64,000 bases of DNA from CAWIVH01 sp963839475 (GTDB taxonomy: Bacteria > Acidobacteriota > UBA6911): positions 620,001 to 684,000 of the forward strand of contig CAWIVH010000021.1 in assembly GCA_963839475.1 (NCBI GenBank). The letters run 5' to 3'. Positions within the stretch are counted from its first letter, which is position 1. Each line of letters opens with the position of its first letter. Shown piece by piece: positions 18,686 through 27,730 of the stretch. The notes under the pieces were generated by a model. That model did not search any database, was not told where the DNA came from, and was given only the letters and a program-made list of their open reading frames with translations. Both the position numbers and the translations under genes were made by a program.

Positions 18686-18762
18686 TGGCGTCCCCAACGG
18701 GATTCGAACCCGTGTTGCCGCATTGAAAGCGCGGTGTCCTAGGCCGACTAGACGATGGGGAC
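18686..18762 (-). tRNA. tRNA-Glu (anticodon TTC)
   Basis: Read on the minus strand: the 7-bp acceptor stem begins GTCCCCA and closes with TGGGGAC; the D-loop region is TAGTCGGCCTAGGACA; the anticodon stem CCGCG/TGCGG carries the loop CTTTCAA with anticodon TTC; the T arm is CGGGTTCGAATCCCG. CCA follows the discriminator G in the genome (18688-18686). All stems pair, so the gene looks functional. Confidence 0.96.
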
Positions 18763-18911
18763 GCAAGCGGGAATTATACGCTTTCAGATTCTGATTTCAA
18801 GCGATCTTCCGCTTTAAAAAGCGTAAACTGGGCCGGCAGACACTCGAAGCCTCATTTTATGAACTGATCGCGGAGGAATTTCCTCCAGCCGAAAAATCCG
18901 GAGATATCGAA

Positions 18912-19730
18912 ATGAAGCCGCTGATAACTTTGCTGATCTGCCTGGCACTCTCTGCCCTTCTAATTGCCCAGCAACCCGCCGCCGGCCCGCCCAAAATACA
19001 GACGCTCATAATCACCGGGCAAAACGGGCACGATTGGCGGGGCACAACTCCGCTCCTGCGTAAACAGCTGGAAGACACCGGCCGGTTCACCGCCCGTGTA
19101 ACCGAGGAATTCCGCGGGGCCGGACCCGAAACCCTCGCACCTTACGATCTCGTGGTGGTCAATTATTATGAGCAGCGCAAGCCCGAACTACGCTGGGGTG
19201 AAAGGGCTGATAGTGCCTTTTTGGAGTTTGTCCGGTCGGGCAAAGGGATCGTAATTTACCATTTTTCGGTCGCTGCTTTCGATGGATGGACAGAGTATGA
19301 AAAGCTTTGCGGCGGCAACTGGCGGCCGAATAACGGGCATCACTCTGCCGCCCATGACTTCAAGGTCGAGATCAAGGATGCCGATCATGCGATCACTCGC
19401 GGGCTTAAAATGCAATTCCCGCAACCCAATGATGAGCTCTACGCCAATCTTCGCTGGCAGCCTGTCGGGCAATACCATGTCCTCGCGACCGCATGGGATG
19501 AGCATGCGCTTTACAAAGGCAAAGCTAAACAGCCCATTCCAGGCGACGGGCTGAATCATCCGATGCTTTGGACTACCCAGGAGGGAAAGGGGCGCATCTT
19601 TATCACAGCGCTTGGCCATGATATCGCTGCAGTTCAGACCCCGGCATTCACAACCACCTTTACCCGGGGTGCCGAATGGGCAGCAACCGGCAGTGTAACG
19701 TTGCCGGTGCCGGAGGCGATGGCACGCTGA
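18912..19730 (+). CDS. Secreted ThuA-domain protein
   Basis: A 272-residue exported protein. The signal peptide is MKPLITLLICLALSALLIAQ. The mature part is a ThuA (class I glutamine amidotransferase-like) domain: QTLIITGQNGHDWRGTTPLL at its start, YDLVVVNYYEQ, a GKGIVIYHFSVAAF nucleophile-elbow-like region, and the C-terminal GKGRIFITALGHD with NHPMLWT, all characteristic. ThuA proteins are linked to sugar (trehalose or keto-sugar) metabolism, but the reaction is not settled. The SD GGAG precedes ATG 18912. It is followed after 93 nt by a secreted amidohydrolase on the same strand. Confidence 0.88.
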   Translation: MKPLITLLICLALSALLIAQQPAAGPPKIQTLIITGQNGHDWRGTTPLLRKQLEDTGRFTARVTEEFRGAGPETLAPYDLVVVNYYEQRKPELRWGERADSAFLEFVRSGKGIVIYHFSVAAFDGWTEYEKLCGGNWRPNNGHHSAAHDFKVEIKDADHAITRGLKMQFPQPNDELYANLRWQPVGQYHVLATAWDEHALYKGKAKQPIPGDGLNHPMLWTTQEGKGRIFITALGHDIAAVQTPAFTTTFTRGAEWAATGSVTLPVPEAMAR

Positions 19731-19823
19731 AGAGCACCGATGGAAGCTTTGTCCCGCATTTGGGGTCGCTAGCCAAAGATAGTATTATTCTGCTCACACC
19801 GACCCACCCCGATAGGAGGATTT

Positions 19824-21152
19824 GTGTCGCAGATCCAATCGCAAAAGCATTCCTGCAAGTTGCATCTGGCTGCGTTATTCGCTCCCCTGATCCTGCTGGC
19901 TGCCGCCTCCGCGATGCCGCAGAAACCGGCTATTAAAAAAACCACGGTCCTTAAACCAGCCCGTGTTTTCGATGCCGTCGACGGGAAAATTCATGAAGGC
20001 TGGGTTGTGGTTGTGGAAGCTGATCGAATCGCCCTGGTCGGGCCGGATCAGCAAATCAGAGCTGCGGACGACGCCGCTCTGATCAACCTGCCCGGCATGA
20101 CCCTCTTGCCCGGGCTCATGGATGTCCACTCTCATATTTTCCTTCATCCATACAACGAAACCCTGTGGAATGACCAGGTTTTGAAGGAGCCACCGGCTTA
20201 TCGTACCTTGAAGGCCGCGCAGCATGCCCGTGACACTCTCATGTCCGGCTTCACACTCCTGCGCGATCTGGGCACGGAAGGAGCAGGCTACGCAGATCTT
20301 TCCGTTCAGCGGGCGATCGAAGACGGCCTCATTCCCGGGCCTCGGCTCCTTGTCGCAACCCTCGCCATTGTGGCGACGGCGAGTTATGGCCCCGGTCCGC
20401 TCGGCTTCGCTCCCGACCTCGACCTGCCCAAAGGCGCCCAGGAGGTCAGCGGAAGTGCAGAGATATTGAAAGCCGTGCGTGAACAGGCCGGGCATGGAGC
20501 GGATTGGATCAAGGTTTATGCCGACTATCGCAGGGGACCCAAGGGAACCGCCACGCCGACCTTCAGTGAGGAGGAGCTTCGCACCCTGGTTCAAGAATCC
20601 CACGCTTCGGGGCGCATGGTGGCATCCCACGCGGCGACAGCCGAGGGGATGCGGCGATCGGTCGAAGCAGGAGTCGAAACCATCGAGCATGGTTACGGAG
20701 GAACATCCGAGGTCTTTAAGCTGATGGCCGCCAAGAAAGTCGCTCTTCTGCCCACCCTGACGGCCGGCGCCGCTTATGCCGAATATTTCGACGGCTGGAA
20801 GCCCGGGCAAAGACCGACTCCTGCCATGCAACAGTCCGAAAAGGCATTCAAGCTTGCACTGGATCTCGGTGTCATCATCGGCCTGGGAAGCGATGTCGGT
20901 GTCTTCGCTCACGGCGCCAATCACCGGGAACTCGAGTGGATGGTCCAATACGGCATGTCTCCGGCTCAGGCCTTGCTGGCAGCCACTTCAGTCAACGCGC
21001 GAATTATCCGGATGGAAGATAAGCTGGGACAGATCCGGCCGGGGCTGTTCGCGGACCTTATCGCGGTGGAAGGCGATCCGATCCAGAATATCGCCGCCTG
21101 TCGCAAGGTAGCCTTCGTGATGAAGGGGGGCACGATTTATAAAAGGCCCTGA
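19824..21152 (+). CDS. Secreted amidohydrolase (imidazolonepropionase/prolidase-like)
   Basis: A 442-residue metal-dependent hydrolase of the amidohydrolase superfamily. GTG 19824 has AGGAGGA upstream. A hydrophobic segment at about 15-33 (LAALFAPLILLAAASA) acts as signal peptide. Metal ligands are visible: DVHSHIF (HxH), the carboxylated-lysine candidate in DWIKVYADYR, VASHAATAEGM, TIEHGYGG and the Asp in GLGSDVGVFAHG. Close families include the exported Xaa-Pro dipeptidases and other lysine/arginine carboxypeptidases of this superfamily. The substrate is unknown; an exported peptidase or lactamase-like role is likely. Confidence 0.87.
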   Translation: MSQIQSQKHSCKLHLAALFAPLILLAAASAMPQKPAIKKTTVLKPARVFDAVDGKIHEGWVVVVEADRIALVGPDQQIRAADDAALINLPGMTLLPGLMDVHSHIFLHPYNETLWNDQVLKEPPAYRTLKAAQHARDTLMSGFTLLRDLGTEGAGYADLSVQRAIEDGLIPGPRLLVATLAIVATASYGPGPLGFAPDLDLPKGAQEVSGSAEILKAVREQAGHGADWIKVYADYRRGPKGTATPTFSEEELRTLVQESHASGRMVASHAATAEGMRRSVEAGVETIEHGYGGTSEVFKLMAAKKVALLPTLTAGAAYAEYFDGWKPGQRPTPAMQQSEKAFKLALDLGVIIGLGSDVGVFAHGANHRELEWMVQYGMSPAQALLAATSVNARIIRMEDKLGQIRPGLFADLIAVEGDPIQNIAACRKVAFVMKGGTIYKRP

Positions 21153-21167
21153 AAAGGAGAAAACAGA

Positions 21168-21506
21168 TCAGGAATCTTCCGGCTTCTGCAAACGAAGCCT
21201 CAGCAGGTGGCTCGGATTGTATTGCTTCTGCGACCACTGGTAGCCGCTGGCGAATTCAACCCCGACGAAATATCCGGTCAGTTGAAAAAAACAATATTTG
21301 ACCTTTCCGATATATTCACCGCTCGGGTAAAGGATGGTGATTGGCGCAGATTCCTGTATCGGATCCTCCACCTGAAGGCAAGCACCATGAGCGGAGATAT
21401 CCTCCAGGGTGGCGTAGGCTTCCCTTGCCTCGCCGTCGCCGTTCATCCAGCGGACCTTCAGAAGATCCGCGCAAAGATTCCTCTCAAACCTGCGAGTCCG
21501 TTTCAT
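21168..21506 (-). CDS. PilZ domain protein
   Basis: About 112 residues from ATG 21506 (a TTG at 21527 is an alternative, because AAGGAG lies just before it). RRFERN at the start and LEDISAHGACLQVEDPI in the middle fit the PilZ RxxxR plus D/NxSxxG arrangement that binds cyclic di-GMP, although the first motif is RFERN rather than a clean RxxxR, so c-di-GMP binding is uncertain. The end GYFVGVEFASGYQWS is also typical. Single-domain PilZ proteins act as c-di-GMP adaptors for motility, secretion or polysaccharide machinery. Confidence 0.75.
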   Translation of the reverse strand: MKRTRRFERNLCADLLKVRWMNGDGEAREAYATLEDISAHGACLQVEDPIQESAPITILYPSGEYIGKVKYCFFQLTGYFVGVEFASGYQWSQKQYNPSHLLRLRLQKPEDS

Positions 21507-21563
21507 GCACAAAATATCGGCAGACAACTCCTTGGAGTTTAGCTCAACTGGAATTTTTGCCGA

Positions 21564-23768
21564 TCAGGGCTCATATTCGCGCTCCGTATAGGCACGAATC
21601 TCGTCTTCTTCAAACCAGATCCGCTTGTATTCCCCGCGGCTGAACAAGCGGATTTGATCACGGGCGTGCGGGGAGTCTGCACTGGTCGTCTGGCCATAGG
21701 CAAGGATGGAATAGGCCGTGACCGGCTTGGTGAACTCCACGGCTAACACCCAGGCGTCACCGAATCCGACGGGAGGATCGCCGGGTTTTATCAGTCCGGC
21801 GACTCGCAAACTTCCTTCGGAAGGCTGGAACCGAACTACGCGAAACAGACCGTAGGTTCCAGAAGCGCCGTCGCCGGGCAAATCGATCCCGGGAAAGCGG
21901 AAACGGTGAACCTCACCCCATGCGACTCCAAGACCGCCGTAATCTTTCCGGACTGAAGCTGCCGCGGTCTCAAAGATGCTCACCGCCAGGGCAGGATCGG
22001 CCAATCCCTTGGGAGTCTGCATGGGATCCACCGGATCCCAGGGTGTCTGATAAGGCTGTGGCAGAGCTGCGATATATTGGTCCCAGAATCGCTGGAATAA
22101 AACCCCGCCGCGGCTCGCCGCCTCGACCGTATTGTCCCAGGATTCCAACACGGACCATCCTTCGCGGATATCTTCGGAGGGATTCTTCCTTGCGCGCAGG
22201 GCTTCCATGAGGCTGGGCTTGACGCGATCGGCTAAAAGCATGTGGTCATTAAACTTAAGCCGCTTTACTTCATCCATCGAAAACTTCTGTGCACCGTCAA
22301 GCATCCCTAACGCCACTTGGGGACGCAAAGCAAGCTCCGCCTCCTTTTCCAGGTATGCGGGAAACTTTTTGGGATCTATGGGGGCCCGGAGTGTGGTGTA
22401 CCATGGGGGATTGTTGCAGTTTTGTATATACCCGCCCGCAGGATTTAGAAGGTGCGGCAGTTCTGCCAGACGATGCACCTTATCCGAGACATGTCTGCTG
22501 TCCTCCGCCGGAATATCCAGGGAATAATCGGTGCCGTCGGCAGGCCGGCGCGGAACCCGGGCATTCCATTGATAAAGGATATTCCCGTCGGCATCAGCAT
22601 AAGTGAAGTTCGAAGTGGGAATGTACCCCCGTGAAAGAGAGCTCCGGAACTCCTTGAGGTTTTTCGCCTTGGTTAGAAGGTTGAATCCTTCATAATAGCG
22701 GCAGGCATCGATCAAAGTTGATTTCACGGCGAAGGCGTGGTCCTTGTCGCGATAGATAATGCGGCCGAGATGCGACTCCCAATAGACTCTGGAGAGGCGC
22801 TTCAGGCCGCCTCCCGAATCCCGCACTTCGATAGAAACCTCCCTGCGCACCAGGGGTCGGGACTGGCCATAAAACTTGTAGTGATCAGGCTTTCCCGGAT
22901 CAAGGGTTAGGGCGAAGATATCGGTCGTATCCGGCGAATTGTTGGTCGTAACCCAGCCGAGGCGCCCATTGAATCCCGCCCGCAAAACCGGAATCCCAGC
23001 CAGAGTTGAGCCGAAGAAATTCACTTTCCCCGGAACCGTGATCTGAGCTTCCCAGTAGAGTGAATTCCAATTGAGATGCGGATTTCCCAGGAGGATCGGC
23101 ACTCCGGAAACCGTTCGCGTTCCGGCCAGGGCAAAGGCATTGGACCCTGCTTCTTCATCGACCCAATCGCCGGCGGCCGGAGGAACGGCCAGCGTAACAA
23201 TCTCAGGTCCTTGCTTCTCGGGTTCGCCCCTGGGAGTAGGATATTTCTTCCTCAGCTGTCTTACCGCCTCAGGGGAATGAACCTGACGGACCGCGCCGGC
23301 GCGCCGATGGGCCATCACATCTGCTGCTGAAAAAAGGGGTATCCAGGCGGGCAATTCCGAGCGGTGCAGATCCACGTAGCGGTTGAATCCCCGGACATAG
23401 GCAGATACCCATTTCCTGTATTCCCTGGAAATCCGGGAGAGATCGCGCTCGGATTCTCTGGCAACTTCATAGAATTTGATCAGAAAATCGTTTTCGATGC
23501 CGGTGCCAAAGTACTTCGCCTCTTCTCCCCTGGCCGAGACGTAGGCTCGCGCAATGGCAACGCAATGATCTTCCGCCTGGGCATACCCCAGAGCATAGGC
23601 GGCGCTCTCTTCGGTCGCAGCCAAAATGTGGGGAATTCCATACGAATCGCGCCGGATTTTGGGCGTAACAAAATCCGATGCCCCAATCGGATCCGTTGAG
23701 AAGCAGATGCACAACAGCACGAGCAAAATGGAATGTAATGACTTTCTGTGGCATTGGAGATCCCTCAT
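21564..23768 (-). CDS. Penicillin acylase family protein (Ntn-hydrolase, periplasmic)
   Basis: A 734-residue exported enzyme. ATG 23768 has GGGAGG upstream, and an N-terminal signal peptide (SILLVLLCICFSTDPIGA) is present. Penicillin amidase/AHL-acylase features: IRRDSYGIPHILAATEESAAYALGYAQAEDH in the alpha chain, then the autoproteolytic Gly-Ser junction at EEAGSNAFAL with Ser about residue 209 as N-terminal nucleophile of the beta chain, followed by GNPHLNWNSLYWEAQI and RAGFNGRLGWVTTNN. Members hydrolyse amide side chains (penicillins, acyl-homoserine lactones or other N-acyl compounds). The end has the usual EFTKPVTAYSILAYGQT region. The true substrate cannot be told. Confidence 0.92.
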   Translation of the reverse strand: MRDLQCHRKSLHSILLVLLCICFSTDPIGASDFVTPKIRRDSYGIPHILAATEESAAYALGYAQAEDHCVAIARAYVSARGEEAKYFGTGIENDFLIKFYEVARESERDLSRISREYRKWVSAYVRGFNRYVDLHRSELPAWIPLFSAADVMAHRRAGAVRQVHSPEAVRQLRKKYPTPRGEPEKQGPEIVTLAVPPAAGDWVDEEAGSNAFALAGTRTVSGVPILLGNPHLNWNSLYWEAQITVPGKVNFFGSTLAGIPVLRAGFNGRLGWVTTNNSPDTTDIFALTLDPGKPDHYKFYGQSRPLVRREVSIEVRDSGGGLKRLSRVYWESHLGRIIYRDKDHAFAVKSTLIDACRYYEGFNLLTKAKNLKEFRSSLSRGYIPTSNFTYADADGNILYQWNARVPRRPADGTDYSLDIPAEDSRHVSDKVHRLAELPHLLNPAGGYIQNCNNPPWYTTLRAPIDPKKFPAYLEKEAELALRPQVALGMLDGAQKFSMDEVKRLKFNDHMLLADRVKPSLMEALRARKNPSEDIREGWSVLESWDNTVEAASRGGVLFQRFWDQYIAALPQPYQTPWDPVDPMQTPKGLADPALAVSIFETAAASVRKDYGGLGVAWGEVHRFRFPGIDLPGDGASGTYGLFRVVRFQPSEGSLRVAGLIKPGDPPVGFGDAWVLAVEFTKPVTAYSILAYGQTTSADSPHARDQIRLFSRGEYKRIWFEEDEIRAYTEREYEP

Positions 23769-24067
23769 CGCCCTCCCCTTCCTCCTTTTTGGACAGGCTG
23801 CGATCCACAATCTTTAACACAAACCAAATCCAGATCAAACCTGGGGATTGAGCGACCACCATGGAGAAAATCAACCGGCAGATCGTGACCGATGGCTACG
23901 TCTCTTTCCCCAGTGGCGCTTCGGGCGCGGCAGATCCGCGCACCATCCCACCACAAATCAGCCTGATTAATAGGCTCTCGGCTGTGATTGTCGGGATTTT
24001 ATGCACTTTGGCCTGGCTATTAGTTTGTGCTTGATGCCCGGCACAGGTCTATGTCCTAATTGTCGGC

Positions 24068-25816
24068 ATGGGTGTTCGTACTGCGGGGGATTCCGTTTGC
24101 CGTTTCGGAGACTACGAACTGGATCGGAGGACGCTGGAACTCCGGAAATCCGGCCAGAAAATCAAACTGGCACCTCAACCGGCACGGGTTCTGGGATTGC
24201 TGGCGAGCCGGCCGGGCGAATTGGTGGCGCGCGACGAAATTCGTCGTGAAATCTGGGGCGATGGCACTTTCGTCGATTTCGAGCGAAATCTAAATTACTG
24301 CCTGAACTGCATTCGTGCCGTTCTGGGCGATACAGCGCAGTCCCCACGGTATATCGAGACTCTTCCCCGCCGCGGGTATCGGTTCATTGCGCCGGTGGAG
24401 CGCCAGCGGCCGTTTGCGGAGCCCACCTTGGCGGTGTTGCCCTTTGCAAACTTGAACGCCGATCCTGCCCAAGAATACTTCGCCGATGGCATCACCGATG
24501 CGCTGATTACCGAACTGGCACGGATCCCGGCGGTGCGCGTTATCTCACGCCAATCTGTGCTTCATCTGAAAGGAAGCAATCGGAAACTGGACGAGATCGC
24601 CCGCGACTTGAGCGTGGATGGTGTTGTGGAGGGAGCGGTCCTGCATGAGGGCATGCGGGTTCGCGTGACAGCCCAATTGATTCTGATGGACCCAGAGCGC
24701 CACGTATGGGCCCAAAGCTACGACTGCGATTTATCTGCCGTATTAATCACGCAGCGCAAGGCAGCGAAGGCGATTGCTGCGTGTGTAGCCACATCGCTGA
24801 GTCCCAACGCGGCTGCGATGCCGACCCTGGTTCCAAGGGGTGCGGAGGGCACCCTGGCGTCACCGGAAATCATCGATACCTATTTCAAAGCAATCGCCGA
24901 GCTCGGCAAGATGAATGCGGAAGGGATCGGGAAATCGCTTCAGTACTTCCGGGAGATAACTGCCAAGGCGCCCGATTTCGCGCTCGGGCTCGCCGGGCAT
25001 GCCTCCGTTCTCTTCTCTCTGGGTTGGTGGGGGCATGCTCCCGCCCGCGAGGTGTACCCAACCGCTAAGCAGATGCTGTTAAACGCCATCGCCATTGATG
25101 AAAGTCTCGGCGGGGCCCATATGGTGCTCGCCCACATAATCTTGCTCCTCGACTGGGACGTAACCGCTTCGGAGCGGGAGTTCCGACGCGCTATTGAATT
25201 GAGTCCGAGCGATCCGGAAGCCCACATTTTGTACGCGTTGTTTCTTTGCTGTTTTGGCAAGCATGCCGAGTCAATCTCGGAGGCTGAGTACGGTTTGCGG
25301 CTCAACCCCACTTCGCTCCTTCCGAATCAGGCGGCTGCCTGGAACTACCTCAACGCCGGCCATCCCGAAATGGCTAACTCCCAGGCCAGGCGGACCATCG
25401 AATCGTTCCCGGATTCCCTTCAGCCTCATTTCGTACTCGGCTGGGCGGCTTGGTGCCAGGGTAGGGCAGAGGAAGCTGTTGCCGCCTTCGAGAAGGCTCT
25501 CGGCCTTTCTCACGAAGCCCTCTCGCTCTCGTTCCTGGGGCATGTCTACGGTCGGCTGGGCCGCAGAAACGAGGCCATGTGCCTACTCCAGGAACTTGAT
25601 CTGCTCTCTTCCCAAGGTAAGGCTTCCCCGCTCGCGCTCATCGTATTGCATGCCGGCCTCGGCAACGCTGATGCGGCTTTTGAATGGTTGGAAACAGCCT
25701 ACCGCCTCCGGGTTGACCTACCCTGGCTCCTCACGGCATTTCCCGGCCTCGATCCACTTCGCTCGGATCCACGCTTTACCGATCTGGTCAATCGCTTGAG
25801 AATCGTGCTGCCATAG
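24068..25816 (+). CDS. OmpR-type winged-helix / TolB-like / TPR regulator
   Basis: A 582-residue protein. Residues about 10-105 are an OmpR/PhoB-type winged helix (LAPQPARVLGLLASRPGELV, FERNLNYCLNCIRAVLGD, RYIETLPRRGYRF), as in CadC. Residues about 120-250 form the FlgO/TolB-N-like module often found on adenylate cyclases (TLAVLPFANLNADPAQEYFADGITDALITELARI, VDGVVEGAVLHEG). The rest is a TPR solenoid (about 270-560). No membrane helix is visible, unlike CadC. The same module order occurs at 56633 and, with a kinase in place of the winged helix, at 50916. The DNA target is unknown. Confidence 0.85.
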   Translation: MGVRTAGDSVCRFGDYELDRRTLELRKSGQKIKLAPQPARVLGLLASRPGELVARDEIRREIWGDGTFVDFERNLNYCLNCIRAVLGDTAQSPRYIETLPRRGYRFIAPVERQRPFAEPTLAVLPFANLNADPAQEYFADGITDALITELARIPAVRVISRQSVLHLKGSNRKLDEIARDLSVDGVVEGAVLHEGMRVRVTAQLILMDPERHVWAQSYDCDLSAVLITQRKAAKAIAACVATSLSPNAAAMPTLVPRGAEGTLASPEIIDTYFKAIAELGKMNAEGIGKSLQYFREITAKAPDFALGLAGHASVLFSLGWWGHAPAREVYPTAKQMLLNAIAIDESLGGAHMVLAHIILLLDWDVTASEREFRRAIELSPSDPEAHILYALFLCCFGKHAESISEAEYGLRLNPTSLLPNQAAAWNYLNAGHPEMANSQARRTIESFPDSLQPHFVLGWAAWCQGRAEEAVAAFEKALGLSHEALSLSFLGHVYGRLGRRNEAMCLLQELDLLSSQGKASPLALIVLHAGLGNADAAFEWLETAYRLRVDLPWLLTAFPGLDPLRSDPRFTDLVNRLRIVLP

Positions 25817-25832
25817 CTGGGATGCCCACGCC

Positions 25833-26438
25833 CTATCGGGATGGCGGCGCAAGAACCTCAGCGTCGATCGGGGCGGCCCAGGCAACCGGCAACGGGCTGA
25901 AAGTGGCAGCGATCTCCGTGAATCGCAGTTGCATCCCCTCCACAGGGCCACTCGTTCCACGGCCAACAAAGCGGGCGCGCCCAATCCACATATTCACATT
26001 CTGCACCTTGCTTCTGTCGTTCGTGTAGCTCCCTTCCCAAACGCCGCCGGCATCCAGGTCAAGCCGAAAACTACCCCACACGGGACCGGCCGCATCGGCA
26101 TTCCAGTTAGCGTTGATTTCCCAATAAATCCATCCAGCGAGCAGCGGGCTCCCCGACGTCACTCTGGAAAACCCAGATACGCCGCGCAGGTGGATGGGTC
26201 TGCCCGGGGGACAGGGCTGCAACGGGTCGCCAGTCGGCTGAGAGCCCGGACAAATCAGCGTGCCGGGGTTGATGATAGTCCCCACTTGCTCAATCCCAGG
26301 AAGTCCGAGCGGATTGAAGACCTCCGTAGCGGTAGATTGAATGGTTACAGCCTGAGCCGTGGCGAAGATCGGAAACAGAAGCGACAGCGCCGCCGCTAAG
26401 AACAGAGCCTTTATTCTCATGAATTTGCCATTACGCAT
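25833..26438 (-). CDS. Small secreted protein of unknown function
   Basis: A 201-residue exported protein. ATG 26438 has GGAGG 9 nt upstream. The signal peptide is MRIKALFLAAALSLLFPIFA followed by TAQA. The mature part is beta-rich, with GWIYWEINANWNADAAGPVWGSFRLDLDAGGVWEGSY in the middle and two Cys close together (CPGSQPTGDPLQPCPPG). It converges with the winged-helix/TPR regulator gene. No family is recognised with confidence. Confidence 0.65.
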   Translation of the reverse strand: MRNGKFMRIKALFLAAALSLLFPIFATAQAVTIQSTATEVFNPLGLPGIEQVGTIINPGTLICPGSQPTGDPLQPCPPGRPIHLRGVSGFSRVTSGSPLLAGWIYWEINANWNADAAGPVWGSFRLDLDAGGVWEGSYTNDRSKVQNVNMWIGRARFVGRGTSGPVEGMQLRFTEIAATFSPLPVAWAAPIDAEVLAPPSR

Positions 26439-26764
26439 AGGGTGTATCCTCCATGAGGAAATTATTCCATGGGAAAATTTTGGTGGGTGCCAGGCCATGA
26501 TTAGTTTTCTATTGGCATTCTATTAGTAGCGAATTGTCTGTTCCTGAGAGATCGCAGTGGATGATGGAATCGGGCGTGGGCAAAGCCCGTGCCTGTGGGG
26601 ACGAACGGGCCAGGAACCTCTGTCTGCTGACTTGGCGGCTGCCCTATATGCCAATAATCATGAGACACCTGCACCTTGATAATTTCATGTTGAGGGTAGG
26701 GAGAAGATCCAAGATGGGAATCGCGGAATTAAAGCGAGAGACGGGAATGGGTGCCCCGTAGTCT

Positions 26765-27035
26765 TGGAACATCGCGAAGCGGCTCGGCCCGGTGAAGTGG
26801 TGTTGCTTTTGCCTGCCTGTAATTCTCGATATATTAAGCAGATACGTGGTTGGCTTGATGATTGCCCTGCACAAGAACAGCGCGCTCGCCAAGCGCCTCA
26901 TAGCGGAAACATGCGGCAAGCAGAACGTGCTGCCAGGAGAATGGACGATTCAGGCCGGCCGTGGATCCTCAATGAAATCAAAACCCCCGCGGCTTTGCTG
27001 CTGCCGATCTCGGCATTATTAAGAGCCGCAGCTAT
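26765..27035 (+). pseudogene. Decayed IS3-family transposase (OrfB) fragment
   Basis: The frame starting WNIAKRLGPVKW and running VILDILSRYVVGLMIALHKN, then LAKRLIAETCGKQNVLPGEW matches the integrase-core section of IS3-family OrfB (consensus WDITKL-GP-KW, LDIFSRYVVGWMVA, IEETC-KQGI-PGQLT). It breaks near 26995 and goes on one frame over as ADLGIIKSRSYG, again as in OrfB. A stop codon lies just before the first W, and the second catalytic Asp (normally HADRG) reads QAGRG. No upstream or downstream part of the IS and no inverted repeats are visible. An old insertion remnant. Confidence 0.78.
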
Positions 27036-27056
27036 GGCCTCGATTCGGCCGGGCGT

Positions 27057-27644
27057 CTACCGCGCCATGTACTTCGCGATCGAACCCCGGATCGGCGAAA
27101 CCGGCTCGTGAACCAACCGGTGAAGGAACACCGACTCCGGTTCCCCGGCCCGAAGCCGGGTGAGCCAGTCGTCCGGATTGAACTCGACTCCGATGGGATT
27201 CAGGCTGAATTGCGTCGCCATGAATGCCCTCGCGCCATCGCTCGAGCCGAGGCAATCCACCTGGAACTCCATTTGGTTATCGTCCGGATCGGCATAGTAA
27301 AGCGATGCCGTGATGCCGTGATGAATGCACCAGTACGGAGTGATTCCCTTCTCCTTGAGCAGCGCATAATTCTCCAGGAGGTCACGCAGAGATGCGTGGG
27401 AATATCCCAAGTGATCAACGCCGATCGCTCCTTGCCGGTCCGCTTCGACGCCTTCCGGCTGAAAGACTGACATGTTGACCAGTGCGAACCGGTGGTGCTC
27501 GTCGTCAAAAGTCAAGAATGCCAGGGCCGGATTCTGATACTGAATCCTGGCGTCGAAAACCGTTAGGTACCAGAGCAGCATCTCATCGAAGCGGCGAGTG
27601 CGATAGACAACATGGGCCGTCTTGGTCGGGCGAACGTAGGCCAT
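27057..27644 (-). CDS. VOC-family (glyoxalase/extradiol dioxygenase-like) protein
   Basis: A 195-residue protein. ATG 27644 has AGGAGA 7 nt upstream. Vicinal-oxygen-chelate elements: KTAHVVYRTRRFDEMLLWYLTVF at the start (first metal His near residue 11), GVDHLGYSHASLRDLLENY (second metal His region) and NQMEFQVDCLGS (metal Glu), as in catechol 2,3-dioxygenases and biphenyl-2,3-diol dioxygenases. The C-terminal 50 residues include NPDDWLTRLRAGEPESVFLHR, seen in related short dioxygenases. It faces the IS3 remnant. The substrate is unknown. Confidence 0.85.
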   Translation of the reverse strand: MAYVRPTKTAHVVYRTRRFDEMLLWYLTVFDARIQYQNPALAFLTFDDEHHRFALVNMSVFQPEGVEADRQGAIGVDHLGYSHASLRDLLENYALLKEKGITPYWCIHHGITASLYYADPDDNQMEFQVDCLGSSDGARAFMATQFSLNPIGVEFNPDDWLTRLRAGEPESVFLHRLVHEPVSPIRGSIAKYMAR

Positions 27645-27730
27645 AATTGGTTCTCCTCTGGGATTTTTTGCAGGATAGCATGCACCGCCGTGCGCAGATA
27701 GGGGAACATTGGATAAAAAGGATGAGCTGG

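Noticed and set aside
19875..20948. 357-codon minus-strand frame
   Set aside because: Antisense to the secreted amidohydrolase, whose metal motifs are clear.
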